Shown here: in pieces, positions 22,083-33,114 of the stretch | Layout of the letters: each line of letters opens with the position of its first letter | How positions within the stretch are numbered: the first letter of the stretch is position 1 | Source: Trachythela sp. YZ-2020 | Lineage: Eukaryota > Cnidaria > Anthozoa > Malacalcyonacea > Clavulariidae | DNA length: 64,000 bases | Reading direction: 5' to 3' | NCBI GenBank assembly: GCA_016169945.1 | Contig: JADLSH010000279.1 | Coordinates: forward strand, 1,736,001-1,800,000 | Notes under the pieces: generated by a model | What the model was told of the DNA's origin: nothing | The model's input: the letters and a program-made list of their open reading frames with translations, nothing else | Database searches by the model: none | Made by a program: the position numbers and the translations under genes

Positions 22083-23613
22083 TGATTTTAAGAAAGCCTT
22101 TGACTCAATTTGGCACGATGGTCTATTCCTAAAACTGCTAGAAAATAAAGTAGGTGGACGATTCTATGACCTGATCAAAAACCTTTACACAAATACTCAA
22201 TGTGCTGTGAAGATTTCTGATAAAAGAACACCTTTCTTTCTTATCAGAAAGGCGTTCGTCAAGGTTGTGTTTTAAGTCCACTTCTATATTTAATATCTAT
22301 ATTAATGAACTGCCGAAGTTATTCGAAAAAACAAATTCTGATCCATTTCTATTAAAAAATAATACAACAATTTAAGCAGCCTTCTCTATGCAGACGATCT
22401 CGTTATATTGTCAAGATCAAAATCCGGTCTTCAAAATTGCTTGAACGTACTTCAAAATTGGAGTAATGGTTAATGGAAGTTAATCTTAAGAAAACCAAAG
22501 TTATGATTCTACAAAAACATAAATCTAAAGTACAAAACGTAAACTTTTTTATTGGAAATAATGCAATCTCTATCACAGACGAATACACGGTCTGAAATTA
22601 ACACCTAGCACAAAATTCACAGTTGCCAACCAACAACTTAGTGAAAAGGCAATGCATGCAGCATGCTTTGTACAAAATACGTAAAAATATTGATTTTCAC
22701 TGCTTACCTCCAAAATTAGCTTGTAAAATCTTTGACAGTGTGATTTCACCCATCTTACTATATAACTCAGAAGTATGGGGGGCGTACACAGACAACGATT
22801 TTAATAAGTGTGATAAAACGTCAACAGAGAAAGCCCATCTAAGATTCTGTAAACTCTACCTGGCTGTAAATAGAAAAGTCAGCAACGTCGCCAGTAGAGG
22901 GGAACTGGAAAGTTCCCATTGTTATTTCAAGTATTCAAGAATATACTCAATTATATTAATACTATTTGTCAACTCCCAGACTCATCAATTGTAAAACAAG
23001 CTTTCTACAACTCGAAAGAACTTTACATGAACGGTAAAGAATCATTCTACTCAAATATTGCAAATACATTGAAAAATCATTACCCTACACTTGACGAACC
23101 AATAGATCTAGAAACATTTATTTTATCAAAGACAAAAACATAGATACTATAATAGACAACATAAAGAACAACTATATATTTCGTTCTGGAAACAGCAAAT
23201 AGACAATTCCTCAAAACTACCTCTCTACTCCACATTTAAAAAAGAGTACAAACAAGGTTACTTAACTTTTATAAAAAATCCATCGCAAAGACGAATGCTG
23301 ACAAAATTTCGAATAAGTAATCACAAATTATTAATCGAATACGGCCGCTACCAAAACATACCCCGCGAAGAAAGATATTGTAAAACCTGCGGAACTGGAG
23401 CGGTTGAAGATGAATTTCACTTTTCTTTTGAATGTGAAAGTTACAAGAACATTAGTCACAGTAGTCGTATAACATTATTGTTCGGTCTTCCGAAACATCA
23501 TTATATAGCTTATTATATGTTTTGTTATTTACTTATTTAGTGCTAGTTGTAGCATTAATACTTTAGCAATACCTGTAAATTAGGTCATGCCAATAAAGTG
23601 AATTTAAAAAAAA
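22083..23613 (+). pseudogene. 5'-truncated non-LTR retrotransposon (LINE), copy B
   Basis: It begins inside the reverse-transcriptase palm (FDSIWHDGLFLKLLENKVGG) and continues through LLYADDLVILSRSKSGLQNC with the catalytic YADD. Next come the thumb region (WLMEVNLKKTKVMILQKHKS) and the connection (IDFHCLPPKLACKIFDSVIS). At the C-terminus is a Cys-rich segment, CKTCGTGAVEDEFHFSFECE, a C-x-x-C..H..C finger common in jockey/CR1-like LINEs. The 3' UTR ends ctttagcaatacctgtaaat..gccaataaagtgaatttaaa with an A-rich tail. Several frameshifts and the missing endonuclease domain show that it is inactive. Confidence 0.85.
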
Positions 23614-24125
23614 CCCAAAAAAAACCCTTGACATTTTTTCGACGAAAAGATAAGGCTAACCCCTTTACTTTTTGGCCATTTTTTGCCACTTTTTCAAAAA
23701 CTCAGAAAGTTGCCGAAAATGGCTAAAAAGTAAAGGCTAACCCTTAACATTTTTCGACGAAAGTTAAAACTAACCCTTTACTTTTGGTCATTTTTTGCCT
23801 CTTTTTAAAAACTCAGAATGGGGCCGTAAATGTCTAAAAAGTAAAGGCTAAAGACATTTTTTCCACGAAAAGTTAAATCCTTTACTTTTTGGAAAACTCA
23901 GAAAGTGGTCGAAAATGGCTTTTTTCCACGAAAAGTTAAGGCTAAATCCCTTTACTTTTTGGCCATTTTTTGCCACTTTTTCAAAAACTCAGAAAGTGGA
24001 CGAAAATGGCTAAAAAGTAAACTAACATAACATTTTTCGACGAAAGTTATAAATCCTTACTTTTGGCCATTTTTTGCCACTTTTTCAAAAACTCAGAAAG
24101 TGGACGAAAATGGCTAAAAAGTAAA
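23614..24125 (+). repeat. Hairpin satellite, forward orientation, degenerate
   Basis: Four or so units with deletions: cccttgacattttttcgacg, ctttttggccattttttgcc, and actcagaaagtggacgaaaa. Divergence is higher here than in the 29-31 kb block. It lies exactly between LINE copies B and C. Confidence 0.8.
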
Positions 24126-26079
24126 GTGGACAATTGCATCCATCATGGTGTGAAGGTCTTGTTATCCCAATTTTTAAATCCGGAAATAAAATAGATCCGA
24201 ACAATTATAGAGGTATATGTGTTTCAAGCTCCCTAGGAAAATTATTTTGCTCTATCCTCAATAATAGACCCAAGTCAAATAGGCTTTATGCCTGCAAACA
24301 GAACAGCAGATCACATTTTAACACTAAAGATACTACATGACAAATATATTAAACAGCACAGTAATAAAAAAATATATGCATGTTTTGTTGACTTTAAGAA
24401 AGCCTTCGATTCCGTTTGGCACGATGGCCTCTTCTTAAAATTATTAGAAAATAAATTAGGAGGACGATTCTATGACTTAATCGTTTGGCACGATGGCCCT
24501 CTTCTTAAAATTATTAGAAAATAAATTAGGAGGACGATTCTATGACTTAATCAAAAACTTGTACTCAAATTTACAATGTGCAGTTAAGATATCAGATCAT
24601 AGAACGCCCTCTTCCCCTACAATAGAGGAGTTCGTCAGGGCTGTGTTCTCAGTCCACTCCTATTTAATATATACACCAACGACTTACCAAAACTATTTGA
24701 AAACACAAATTCTGATCCATTTATACTACCTAATGGTACATCAATTAGTAGCCTCATGTATGCGGACGACCTCATTATTCTTTCAAAATCAAAATCTGGT
24801 CTCCAAAATTGTTTAAACACACTTGATAGTTGGTGTAAAAAATGGCTGATGGAAGTCAACTTGAAGAAAACCAAAATAATAATTTTTCAAAAACACAATT
24901 CTAAAAAGAAAAACTCGAACTTGAATTTTTTTATAGGAAACAACCGAGTCTCTATTACAAATGAATACACATACCTAGGTTTAAAGATAACGCCTAATGG
25001 CAAATTCTCAGTTGCCAACTAACACCTGAGTGAAAAGGCTATGCACGCTCTTTACAAAATACGTAAAAAACGTAGATTTTCACTGCCTACCCCCCAAATA
25101 GCTTGTAAATTTTTTGACAGTATGTATCACCAATTCTACTTTATAATTCAGAAGTATGGGGAGCTTAAAACTATACTTGGGTGTGAACAGAAAAGCCAGT
25201 AACCTTGCCAGTAGAGGGGAATTAGGCAGATACCCATTACAGATTTTAATACTAAAAAAAATACTTATTAATACATTAAAAATATTTACCAACTCCCTGA
25301 TTCATGTATCGCGAAACAAGCTTTTATTGCTTAAAAGAGCTATATTTGAACAATTAATAAGGAGTCTTTTACTCCAATGTTATAAACATATTGAAGAAAC
25401 AATGCCCAGCACTTGACGAAACGATAAATCTAGAAACGTTTATTAAAGAGACCAATATAGACAATTTCATTAATAGCATTAAAAACAACTATGTTTCATT
25501 CTGGAAACATCAAATAACAAATTCCAGAAAACTATCGTTTTACTGTACATTTAAAAAGAATTATAAACTGGAAGAATATCTTAACGTCATAAAAGACCCA
25601 TTCAAAAGAAGAATATTCTCAAAATTCCGTAACCACAAACTACTTACATAGAATACGGTCGTTATCAAAATATACCACGCGAAGAGAGCTATTGTAAATT
25701 ATGCGGTTCAGGGAAAGTCGAAGACGAATTTCACTTTGCCTTCGATTGTCAAAAGTATCAAAGCATCAGAAACGAGTTAAAGCAAAACTTGTTGAGTCAT
25801 GTCATATCAAGCACTGACTCAGTTTTAGTCGATCTATTCGCGAAATTCATTGCAAAATGTTTTAACATCAGAGACAAAAGCCTTCAAACATGAGATATGA
25901 ACTACATTCCTATACTATATTTTGCTATAATTATAATTATTTACACTTATATATATAATACTGTAAATACTTTAAAGTTACTTGTTATTTTAAATTTACT
26001 TGTTATTTTACTCTATATTATACGCTTAGCAATACCTGTAACTACAGTAGGTCATGCAAATAAAAGCTTTATAAAAAAA
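24126..26079 (+). pseudogene. 5'-truncated LINE, copy C
   Basis: Starts further upstream than copy B: CEGLVIPIFKSGNKIDPNNY and RGICVSSSLGKLFCSILNNR (reverse-transcriptase fingers), then KIYACFVDFKKAFDSVWHDG. Next come YADDLIILSKSKSGLQNCLN and the C-terminal finger (CKLCGSGKVEDEFHFAFDCQ). The 3' end is ctgtaactacagtaggtcat..gcaaataaaagctttataaa plus A's. A 69-bp segment (gtttggcacgatggcctctt...) is tandemly duplicated at 24,415-24,553. Multiple frame breaks are present; no endonuclease. It belongs to the same family as copies B and D. Confidence 0.85.
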
Positions 26080-26205
26080 ACCCTTAACATTTTTTCGATT
26101 GGCCATTTTCGGCTACTTTTTCAAAAACTCAAAAAAATGGCCGAAAATGGCTAAAAAGTAAAGGCTAAACCCTTGACATTTTTTCGACGAAAAGTTAAGG
26201 CTAGT
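26080..26205 (+). repeat. Hairpin satellite unit between LINE copies C and D
   Basis: About one unit, forward orientation: cccttaacattttttcgatt, ggccattttcggctactttt, aaatggccgaaaatggctaa, cccttgacattttttcgacg. After LINE copy D the satellite continues in the opposite orientation. Confidence 0.8.
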
Positions 26206-27560
26206 TGTTTTATTTTTTATTTATAAAACTTTATTGGCATGACCTACTGTAATTACAGGCATTGCTAAAGTATATTAGTGCTGTAAGAGCACTGAACAAC
26301 AATATAATGTATATATGGGATAATCTATAAATTGTTTGAATGTCCAAACTATAATGTTATATGACTACTTTACAATATAAGTTTTTTTTATATTAATATA
26401 ATATGTATGGTTGTATCCCAATGGGTTTTTTTTTCAATTATTTGGGGTTTCCAGGAATTTGAGGCTATCTTCTCGTTCCGTTGTGCAGAGAAATATATAC
26501 TTGGAAAATAGATTTATTAGAACAGGATCGTCCGAAGACATCGTGTGTTCAAGTAATTTCTGTTTAGTTTCGGCATATGAAGGCGAAGTGGAATTCGTTT
26601 TCCACATTGCCAGAGTCACATAGTTTACAAATACGTTCTTCACGAGGAACATTTTCGTATCTTCCTCGTTCAATTTGTAACTTATGCATGGTTGCTTACA
26701 CGATATTGGGAGAATGTTCTCCTTATTGCTGGATTTTTAATTATAGATAAGTATTCTTCCATTTTGTATTGGTTTTTGAATTTACAAAAGAAAGATAGTT
26801 TGGAGGAGTTAGTCATTTTATGACGCCAAAATTCTTCATATTTCTCTTTCATTATATTTACGATAGTTTTTGTACAGCAGTTGATATCATTTTCCAAGTT
26901 TGTTTTATCATAGAATGGTTTTAACATAGCTATCGCCTTGGTATATATGTTTAGATATTAGGAATGATTGTTTAACAATTGAGTTGTCATCTAGTTTAAG
27001 AATATGTTTAAAATAGTTGATTATATTATTTTTAATTGAAATCAGAAGTGGATACTTCCCAAGCTCACTTCTGCAAGCTATATTGCTTGTTTTCTGAACA
27101 GAAAAGAAAATATAATTTGCAAAATCTTAGGTGGACTTTTTCTGTTTCGGAATTGTCCCAGACTTCTGAGTTGTATAGTAGGGGAGATAACTGTGTTAAA
27201 AATTTTGGTAGCTGTTTTCGGAGAGAGTTTATGAAAATCAAGTTTTTTACGAATTTTATGAAGGGCATGCAGAACTTTTTCGCATAGCTGTTGTTGAGCA
27301 AGCTTAAATTTGCCGTTGGGTACAAGTTTGAGACCAAGATAGGTATATTCTTTGACTATATCTATATTTTTATCTCCAATGTGGGAATTAAGGTTTGGTA
27401 ATTTTGAGTTATGTTTTTGTAGAATCATAATTTTAGTTTTCTTGATGTTTACTTCCATTAGCCACTTACTACACCATTCGTGCAGTTGGTTTAGACAGTT
27501 TTGTAAACCTGATTTTGAGCGTGAAAGTATAATGAGATCATCTGCATATAGGAGACTGTT
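26206..27560 (-). pseudogene. 5'-truncated LINE, copy D (inverted)
   Basis: Minus-strand copy of the same family. Its 3' end is at the left (rc of aaactttattggcatgacct, with ctgtaattacaggcattgct). Reading leftward from 27,560 it gives SLLYADDLIILSRSKSGLQN, then the segment WLMEVNIKKTKIMILQKHNS, the segment ITTYTYLGLK-like (27,078-27,458), the connection, and a C-terminal Cys finger near 26,590-26,690. It is truncated just upstream of the YADD box, so only the distal palm, thumb and tail remain. It marks the point where satellite orientation changes. Confidence 0.8.
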
Positions 27561-28469
27561 TAGGGTTAGCCTTTACTTTTTAGCCATTTTTGGCCACTTT
27601 TAGAGTTCTTAAAAAAGGGGCCGAAAATGGCCAAAAGTAAAGGTGTTAGTTAGTCTTTACCTTTCGTCGAAATTATGTTAAGGGTTTAAGCCTTTACTTT
27701 TTAGCCATTTTCGGCCATTTTTTAGTGTTTGAAAAAGTGCCCAAAATGGCCAAAAAGTAAAGGTGTTAGCCTTAACTTATCGTCGAAAAATGTTAAGGGT
27801 TTAGCCTTTACTTTTTAGCCATTTTCGGCCATTTTTTAGTGTTTGAAAAAGTGCCCAAAATGGCCAAAAAGTAAAGGTGTTAGCCTTAACTTTTCGTCGA
27901 AACAATGTCAAGGGTTAGCCTTAATTTTTAACCATTTTTGGCCACTTTTTGAGTTTCCGAAAATGGCCAAAAAGTAAAGGGGTTAGCCTTAACTTTTCGT
28001 CGAAAAAATGTTAAGGGTTTAGCCTTTACTTTTTAGCCATTTTCGGCCACTTTTAGTTGAGTTTTTGAAAAAGTGGGCAAAATGGCCAAAGAGTAAAGGA
28101 GTTAGCCTTCAATTTTCGTCGAAAAAATGTTAAGGGTTAGGGTTAGCCTTACTTTTTAACCATTTTTGGCCACTTTTTGAATTTTGAAAAAGTGGCCGAA
28201 AATGGCCAAAAAGTGAAGGGGTTAGCCTTAACTTTTCGTCGAAAAAATGTCAAGGGTTTAAGCCTTTACTTTTTAGCCATTTTCGGCCTCTTTCTGAGTT
28301 TTTGAAAAAGTGGCCGAAAATAGCCAAAAAGTAAAGGGGATAGCCTTAACTTTTCGTCGAAAAAATGTCAAGGGTTTAGCCTTTACTTTTTAGCCATTTT
28401 CGGCCACTTTCGGCCACTTTCTCAGTTTTTGAAAAAGTAGCCGAAAATGGGCAAAAAGTAAAGGGGTTA
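27561..28469 (-). repeat. Hairpin satellite, reverse orientation, block 1
   Basis: Units now read ttagcctttactttttagcc, attttcggccactttttgag, aaaaagtggccgaaaatggc, caaaaagtaaaggggttagc, cttaacttttcgtcgaaaaa, atgttaagggt. About eight units. Near 28,130 the array contains agggttagggttagcc, which looks telomere-like only by chance of the unit edge. Confidence 0.85.
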
Positions 28470-29252
28470 GGGACCGGTCATAAAGCATGTGTACTGGGGG
28501 TATTCCAAAATACTACCATAAAATTTTGCACCCCCCCCGAAAAGCGTCGGAAAATATTTAACACCCCCCTCAAAGTGATGAAATGTTGCGTACCCCCCCC
28601 AACCAACCAATCACCCTCCCCCCAAAAAAACATGAAACAAATATAAATGCCAAGAACATAATCTGTTACAAATTGTTATTGTTAATCCAAGTTTTGAGCA
28701 TTGACATATATTTAATAGTGCTCTTTTACACCACATGTATCCAATCCGTACTTTTGTATGCTTGCCAGTATTCCATTTATCTACGTACCTAATAATAGAG
28801 TCAAAAGAGGTCCCGGCCATACGCATTATTTATGGGATATATCAACAGAACATCGTGACGTATTTCATATCTTTTTTAATATTTAAATCATTCTAAACGA
28901 GTAGGGGAGCTACACGACGGTAAAATTACGTAATCAAAGACTGTTCAGGTTGCAGAGATGTCAAACTAATAGGTTCCGATCTAGTTACTTTCCGATAAAT
29001 GCTACTGTGCTACATTGCAATTTAATTATTATAAGAACATACACTCAATTTTATTAAAGTATTAAAGTTTGTAGTTTTAATCATAGACATAGTATTAAAC
29101 TCATTTTTTGTTTCGTACCCCCCACAAATGTCGTAACTCGTCTCATACCCCCCCAAAGGTTAGATCATTCGTTTCGTACCCCCACCCCCAACTTACCCTC
29201 CACCCCCAACCTACCCTCCACCCCCCAGTACACATACTTTATGACCGGTCCC
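28470..29252. mobile_element. PIF/Harbinger-like MITE with TTA target duplication
   Basis: Terminal inverted repeats gggaccggtcataaagcatg and catactttatgaccggtccc are flanked by TTA on both sides, the 3-bp duplication expected of PIF/Harbinger transposons. The arms continue with tgtactgggggg/ccccccagtaca. The interior is rich in C-tracts on the plus strand. It sits in the middle of the hairpin satellite. No transposase frame is seen. Confidence 0.8.
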
Positions 29253-29255
29253 TTA

Positions 29256-31224
29256 CCCTTAACTTTTCGTCGAAAAAATGTTAAGGGTTTAGCCTTTACT
29301 TTTTAGCCATTTCCGGCCACTTTCTGAGTTTTTGAAAAAGTGGCCGAAAATGGCCAAAAAGTAAAGGGGTTAGCCTTGACTTTTCGTCGAAAAAATGTCA
29401 AGGGTTTAAGCCTTTACTCGACCACTTTCTGAGTTTTGGAAAAAGGAGCCGAAAATGGCCAAAAAGTAAAGGGGTTAGCCTTAACTTTTCGTCGAAAAAA
29501 TGTCAACGGTTTAGCCTATACTTTTTAGCCATTTTCGGCCATTTTTTGAGTTTTTGAAAGGGGTAGCCTTAACTTTTCGTCGAAACAATGTCAAGGGTTT
29601 AGCCTTTACTTTTTAGCCATTTTCGGCCATTTTTTGAGTTTTTGAAAAAGTGGCCGAAAATGGCCAAAAAGTAAAGGGGTTAGCCTTAACTTTTCGTCGA
29701 AAAAATGTCAAGGGTTTAGCCTTTACTTTTTAGCCATTTTCGGCCATTTTTTGAGTTTTTGAAAAAGTAGCCGAAAATGGCCAAAAAGTAAAGGGGTTAG
29801 CTTTAACTTTTCGTCGAAAAAATGTCAAGGGTTTAGCCTTTACTTTTTAGCTATTTTCGGCCATTTTTTGAGTTTTTGAAAAAGTAGCCGAAAATGGCCA
29901 AAAAGTAAAGGGGTTAGCCTTAACTTTTCGTCGAAACAATGTCAAGGGTTTAGCCTTTACTTTTTAGCCATTTTCGGCCATTTTCTGAGTTTTTGAAAAA
30001 GTAGCCGAAAATGGCCAAAAAGTTAAGGGGTTAGCCTTAACTTTTCGTCGAAACAATGTCAAGGGTTTAGCCATTACTTTTTAGCCATTTTCGGCCATTT
30101 TTTGAGTTTTTGAAAGTGGCCGAAAATGGCCACAAAAGTAAAGGGGTTAGCTTTAACTTTTCGTCGAAAAAATGTCAAGGGTTTAGCCTTTACTTTTCAG
30201 CCATTTTCGGCCATTTTTTGAGTTTTTGAAAACGTGGCCGAAAATGGCCAAAAAGTAAAGGGGTTAGCCTTAACTTTTCGTCGAAAAAATGTCAAGGGTT
30301 TAGCCTTTACTTTTAGCCATTTTCGGCCATTTTTTGAGTTTGTGAAAAAGTAGCCGAAAATGGCCAAAAAGAGGGTTAACAACTTTTCGTCGAAACAATG
30401 TCAAGGGTTTAGCCTTTACTTTTTAGCTATTTTCGGCCATTTTTTGAGTTTTTGAAAAAGTAGCCGAAAATGGCCAAAAAGTAAAGGGGTTAGCCTTAAC
30501 TTTTCGTCGAAACAATGTCAAGGGTTTAGCCTTTACTTTTTAGCTATTTTCGGCCACTTTCTGAGTTTTTGAAAAAGTGGCCGAAAATGGCCAAAAAAGT
30601 AAAGGGGTTAGCTTTAACTTTTCGTCGAAAAAATGTCAAGGGTTTAGCCTTTACTTTTCAGCCATTTTTTGAGTTTTTGAAAGTGGCCGAAAATGGCCAC
30701 AAAAGTAAAGGGGTTAGCTTTAACTTTTCGTCGAAAAAATGTCAAGGGTTTAGCCTTTACTTTTCAGCCATTTTCGGCCATTTTTTGAGTTTTTGAAAAC
30801 GTGGCCGAAAATGGCCAAAAAGTAAAGGGGTTAGCCTTAACTTTTCGTCGAAAAAATGTCAAGGGTTTAGCCTTTACTTTTTAGCCATTTTCGGCCATTT
30901 TTTGAGTTTTTGAAAAAGTAGCCGAAAATGGCCATAAAGGAGTTAACAACTTTTCGTCGAAAAAATGTCAAGGGTTTAGCCTTTACTTTTTAGCCATTTT
31001 CGGCCATTTTCTGAGTTTTTGAAAAAGTAGCCGAAAATGGCCAAAAAGTAAAGGGGTTAGCCTTGACTTTTCGTCGAACAAATGTGAAGGATTTAGCCTT
31101 TACTTTTTGGCCATTTTCGGCCACTTTCTGAGTTTTTGAAAAAGTGGCCGAAAATGGCCAAAAAGTAAAGGTGTTAGCCTTAACTTTTCCTCGAAAAAAT
31201 GTTAAGGGGTTAGCTTTACTTTTA
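29256..31224 (-). repeat. Hairpin satellite, reverse orientation, block 2 (most homogeneous)
   Basis: Some seventeen closely similar units of about 115 bp, each containing ttttcgtcgaaaaaatgtca, agggtttagcctttactttt, tagccattttcggccatttt and tgagtttttgaaaaagtagc. Each unit can fold into a stem of ~37 bp with a loop around gagtttttg. Short lysine/phenylalanine-rich open frames recur in register with the repeats and are not genes. Confidence 0.9.
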
Positions 31225-31287
31225 GCCAAAATGGCTGTGCAAGTCGTTGAAGCCTTTAAAATGAGACACTGGGACTATGATGTTGTG
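31225..31287 (+). CDS. Exon-like island inside the satellite
   Basis: A stretch unlike the satellite encodes MAVQVVEAFKMRHWDYDVV and ends at a textbook donor, gtg|gtaagt. The satellite text immediately before it (agctttacttttag) would serve as a polypyrimidine tract plus acceptor. I do not recognise the protein. It may be a captured host exon or a real small exon of an unseen gene. There is no partner exon nearby. Confidence 0.3.
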
Positions 31288-31489
31288 GTAAGTTAACGCT
31301 AATCCCTTTACTTAGCCTAAAAGTAAAGGCTAACCCTTAACAATTTTTTGACCAAAAGTTAAGGCTAACTGCTTTACTTCTTGGCCATTTCTGGCTTGTT
31401 TTGGATAGGTTGTCAAAGAGTTAAAAAGTGGCTAAAATGGCCATAAAGTAAAGGCTAACATTTTTTCGACCAAAAGTTAAGGGCACGCT
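31288..31489 (+). repeat. Degenerate hairpin satellite, forward orientation
   Basis: Fragments ccctttacttagcctaaaag, aaggctaacccttaacaatt, ttttgaccaaaagttaaggc and a partial stem (ttggccatttctggcttgtt). It marks the switch back to the forward orientation on this side of the exon-like island. Confidence 0.7.
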
Positions 31490-31690
31490 CAACATCGTCC
31501 AAGAGGACAACGAGAGCACAGTCTAAAGGCTCTTTCCACTCGTTGCAAAAACCAACTCGCAAGCTCGCTGCAAGTTTGCGAGTTGGTTTTGCGATGAGTG
31601 GAAAAGAGCCTTAAGGCTCTAACATCGTCCAACAGGACAACGAGATCACAGACTAAGGCTCAACATCGTCCAAGAAGACAGCAAGAGCGT
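31490..31690 (+). repeat. Diverged units of the 35-bp minisatellite around a foldback
   Basis: cacgctcaacatcgtccaag aggacaacgagagcac and two similar units flank the hairpin element at 31,524-31,614. The same unit is expanded at 33,115-33,470. Confidence 0.65.
31524..31614. mobile_element. Compact foldback element
   Basis: Left arm aaggctctttccactcgttg plus caaaaaccaactcgcaa; right arm ttgcgagttggttttgcgat plus gagtggaaaagagcctt. The arms are nearly perfectly complementary around a ~12-base loop (gctcgctgcaag), giving a ~40-bp stem. It is inserted into a 35-bp minisatellite unit. Confidence 0.65.
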
Positions 31691-32429
31691 AGAAGGTTAA
31701 TGATGTAAGTATAAATGAAGGCTTGACTTTTTATAAAAAGAAAATTGATGACGGCTTGTGGGACGTTATGTTAACATACTGAGGATGCGCACCCGATCTG
31801 ACATGTCCCACATTCACGAGAGAAAGAAATGTCATATAAATAGTAGCATGATTGAACACTGAACCAGTCTCCTAATTCTTTGCTCGTACACCTCTTGGCA
31901 TGGTATGCACATACAGTTCAAGGGATGTACCAATGGAGCACTTACATCCTCTTGGCATGGTATGCACATACAGTTCAAGGGATGTGTGGAAGAAGGAGCA
32001 CAAAAAGGGGTTTTGGTGGTGAGGTGGTGGGTGTGTTCGACACTGTCGTGGTGGGAATCTTTCAAGGGAGGCATGTTTTTATTAGAAAACGGTGTGATTA
32101 AAATGGTTTAAAAATTAGTAAAATAATTGATATGAAATCGGGAAATTCTTTCTGCGCATGCGTAGATAGGGACAATTGATGTGCGCATGCGCAAAAGTCT
32201 AATTCTTTGCACCACAACCCAAAGGGAAGATTATACGCTGTAAAAGTATTTTTCGCACAGGGACGTGGGTGGGTTTGTGGTCTGGCCTTATAATAGAACC
32301 AACGTTAGCACGTTGAAAAAATAAAATGTTGGTGGGAAAAGTATTCCTTGGGAAAAAAATAATCTTTTTTAAAAAGTAAAATATGTAGGATAAAAACTGA
32401 CCAGGTCAAATGTCAAGGTCAAAGGTCAA
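31691..32429. other. No gene recognised
   Basis: Contains parts of the dispersed repeat shared with 35.3-35.6 kb (gtgggacgttatgttaacat), a pair of gcgcatgcg words near 32,155-32,190, and AT-rich DNA. It ends in caaggtcaaaggtcaaggtc, a short tandem of tcaaaggtcaagg. Confidence 0.35.
31890..31985 (+). repeat. Two tandem copies of a ~60-bp unit
   Basis: tcttggcatggtatgcacat plus acagttcaagggatgt occurs twice about 60 bp apart. A third relative is at 35,440-35,485. Flanking words (gaggatgcgca, catgtcccacattcacgaga) are also shared with 35,285-35,600, so both places carry parts of the same larger repeat. Confidence 0.55.
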
Positions 32430-32760
32430 GGTCAAAGGTCAATAAAAAAAAAAAGTAAAAAAATAAAAATAAAGTAAAAAGAAGAAAAACAAAGAAAGAA
32501 AAATGTAAAAAAGAAATAAAGAAAAATAAATGGTAAAAAAAACCCCTAAAAAAATAAAGACTAAAAAAAAGAAAAATGTAAAAAACAAAGGTAAAAGAAA
32601 AAAAAAAAAAAAAGAAAAAAGAAAGGTAAAAGAAAAAAAAAAGAAGGGAAAAACAAAAATTAAAAAAACAAAAAAAAACAATGATAAAGGGGGGGGGAGG
32701 GATGGAGATAGCGGGGTGGAAAGGGGGGCGAGAATTAGGGAATCTGGTTTTATGGGGTGT
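32430..32760. repeat. Purine-only A/G tract
   Basis: About 270 bases of the plus strand from 32,430 are almost free of C and poor in T (runs such as aaaaaaagaaaaaagaaagg), followed by a G-rich part (gatggagatagcggggtgga). Such strand-asymmetric polypurine can adopt triplex-type structures. Lysine-rich or Phe-rich open frames in it are compositional. Confidence 0.7.
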
Positions 32761-33114
32761 GGGTAGGCAATACATTTGGGAATTATTTAGTGCGAACAGG
32801 GGGGCTTTATGCCATGATGAGTTAAATTTGGTGTGTTTAAAGCTTTTGGTTTAGTTTGACCATTTTAACAAATTCAGGATTAAAATGTTAAAGGCGTACC
32901 TTAGTCTACGCCCAACATCGTCCAATAGGACAGCAACCGTACTCCTTTGTGGTATAAATGTGGGAGCATACCAGATCGATTGCGCACCCTCAGTACCCAA
33001 ATTGCACTGCGCACCTTCGAACAAGGTTCAGTAAAAATACCTACTACGGGTGTCAACCTACGAGGGAATGGTTTATACTGTAGGAGAGGGCAAAACTGTA
33101 AAACCAGGAAGAAG

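Noticed and set aside
28125..28150. Telomere-like TTAGGG pair
   Set aside because: Only two units, arising from the satellite words agggttagcc; not a telomere or a clear interstitial telomeric array.
30197..31229. Small open frames with KVKANPFTFWPFSATFSK
   Set aside because: They recur once per satellite unit and are translations of the hairpin repeat.
32419..32775. Lysine-rich (plus) and phenylalanine-rich (minus) open frames
   Set aside because: Low-complexity polypurine sequence; no protein signal.
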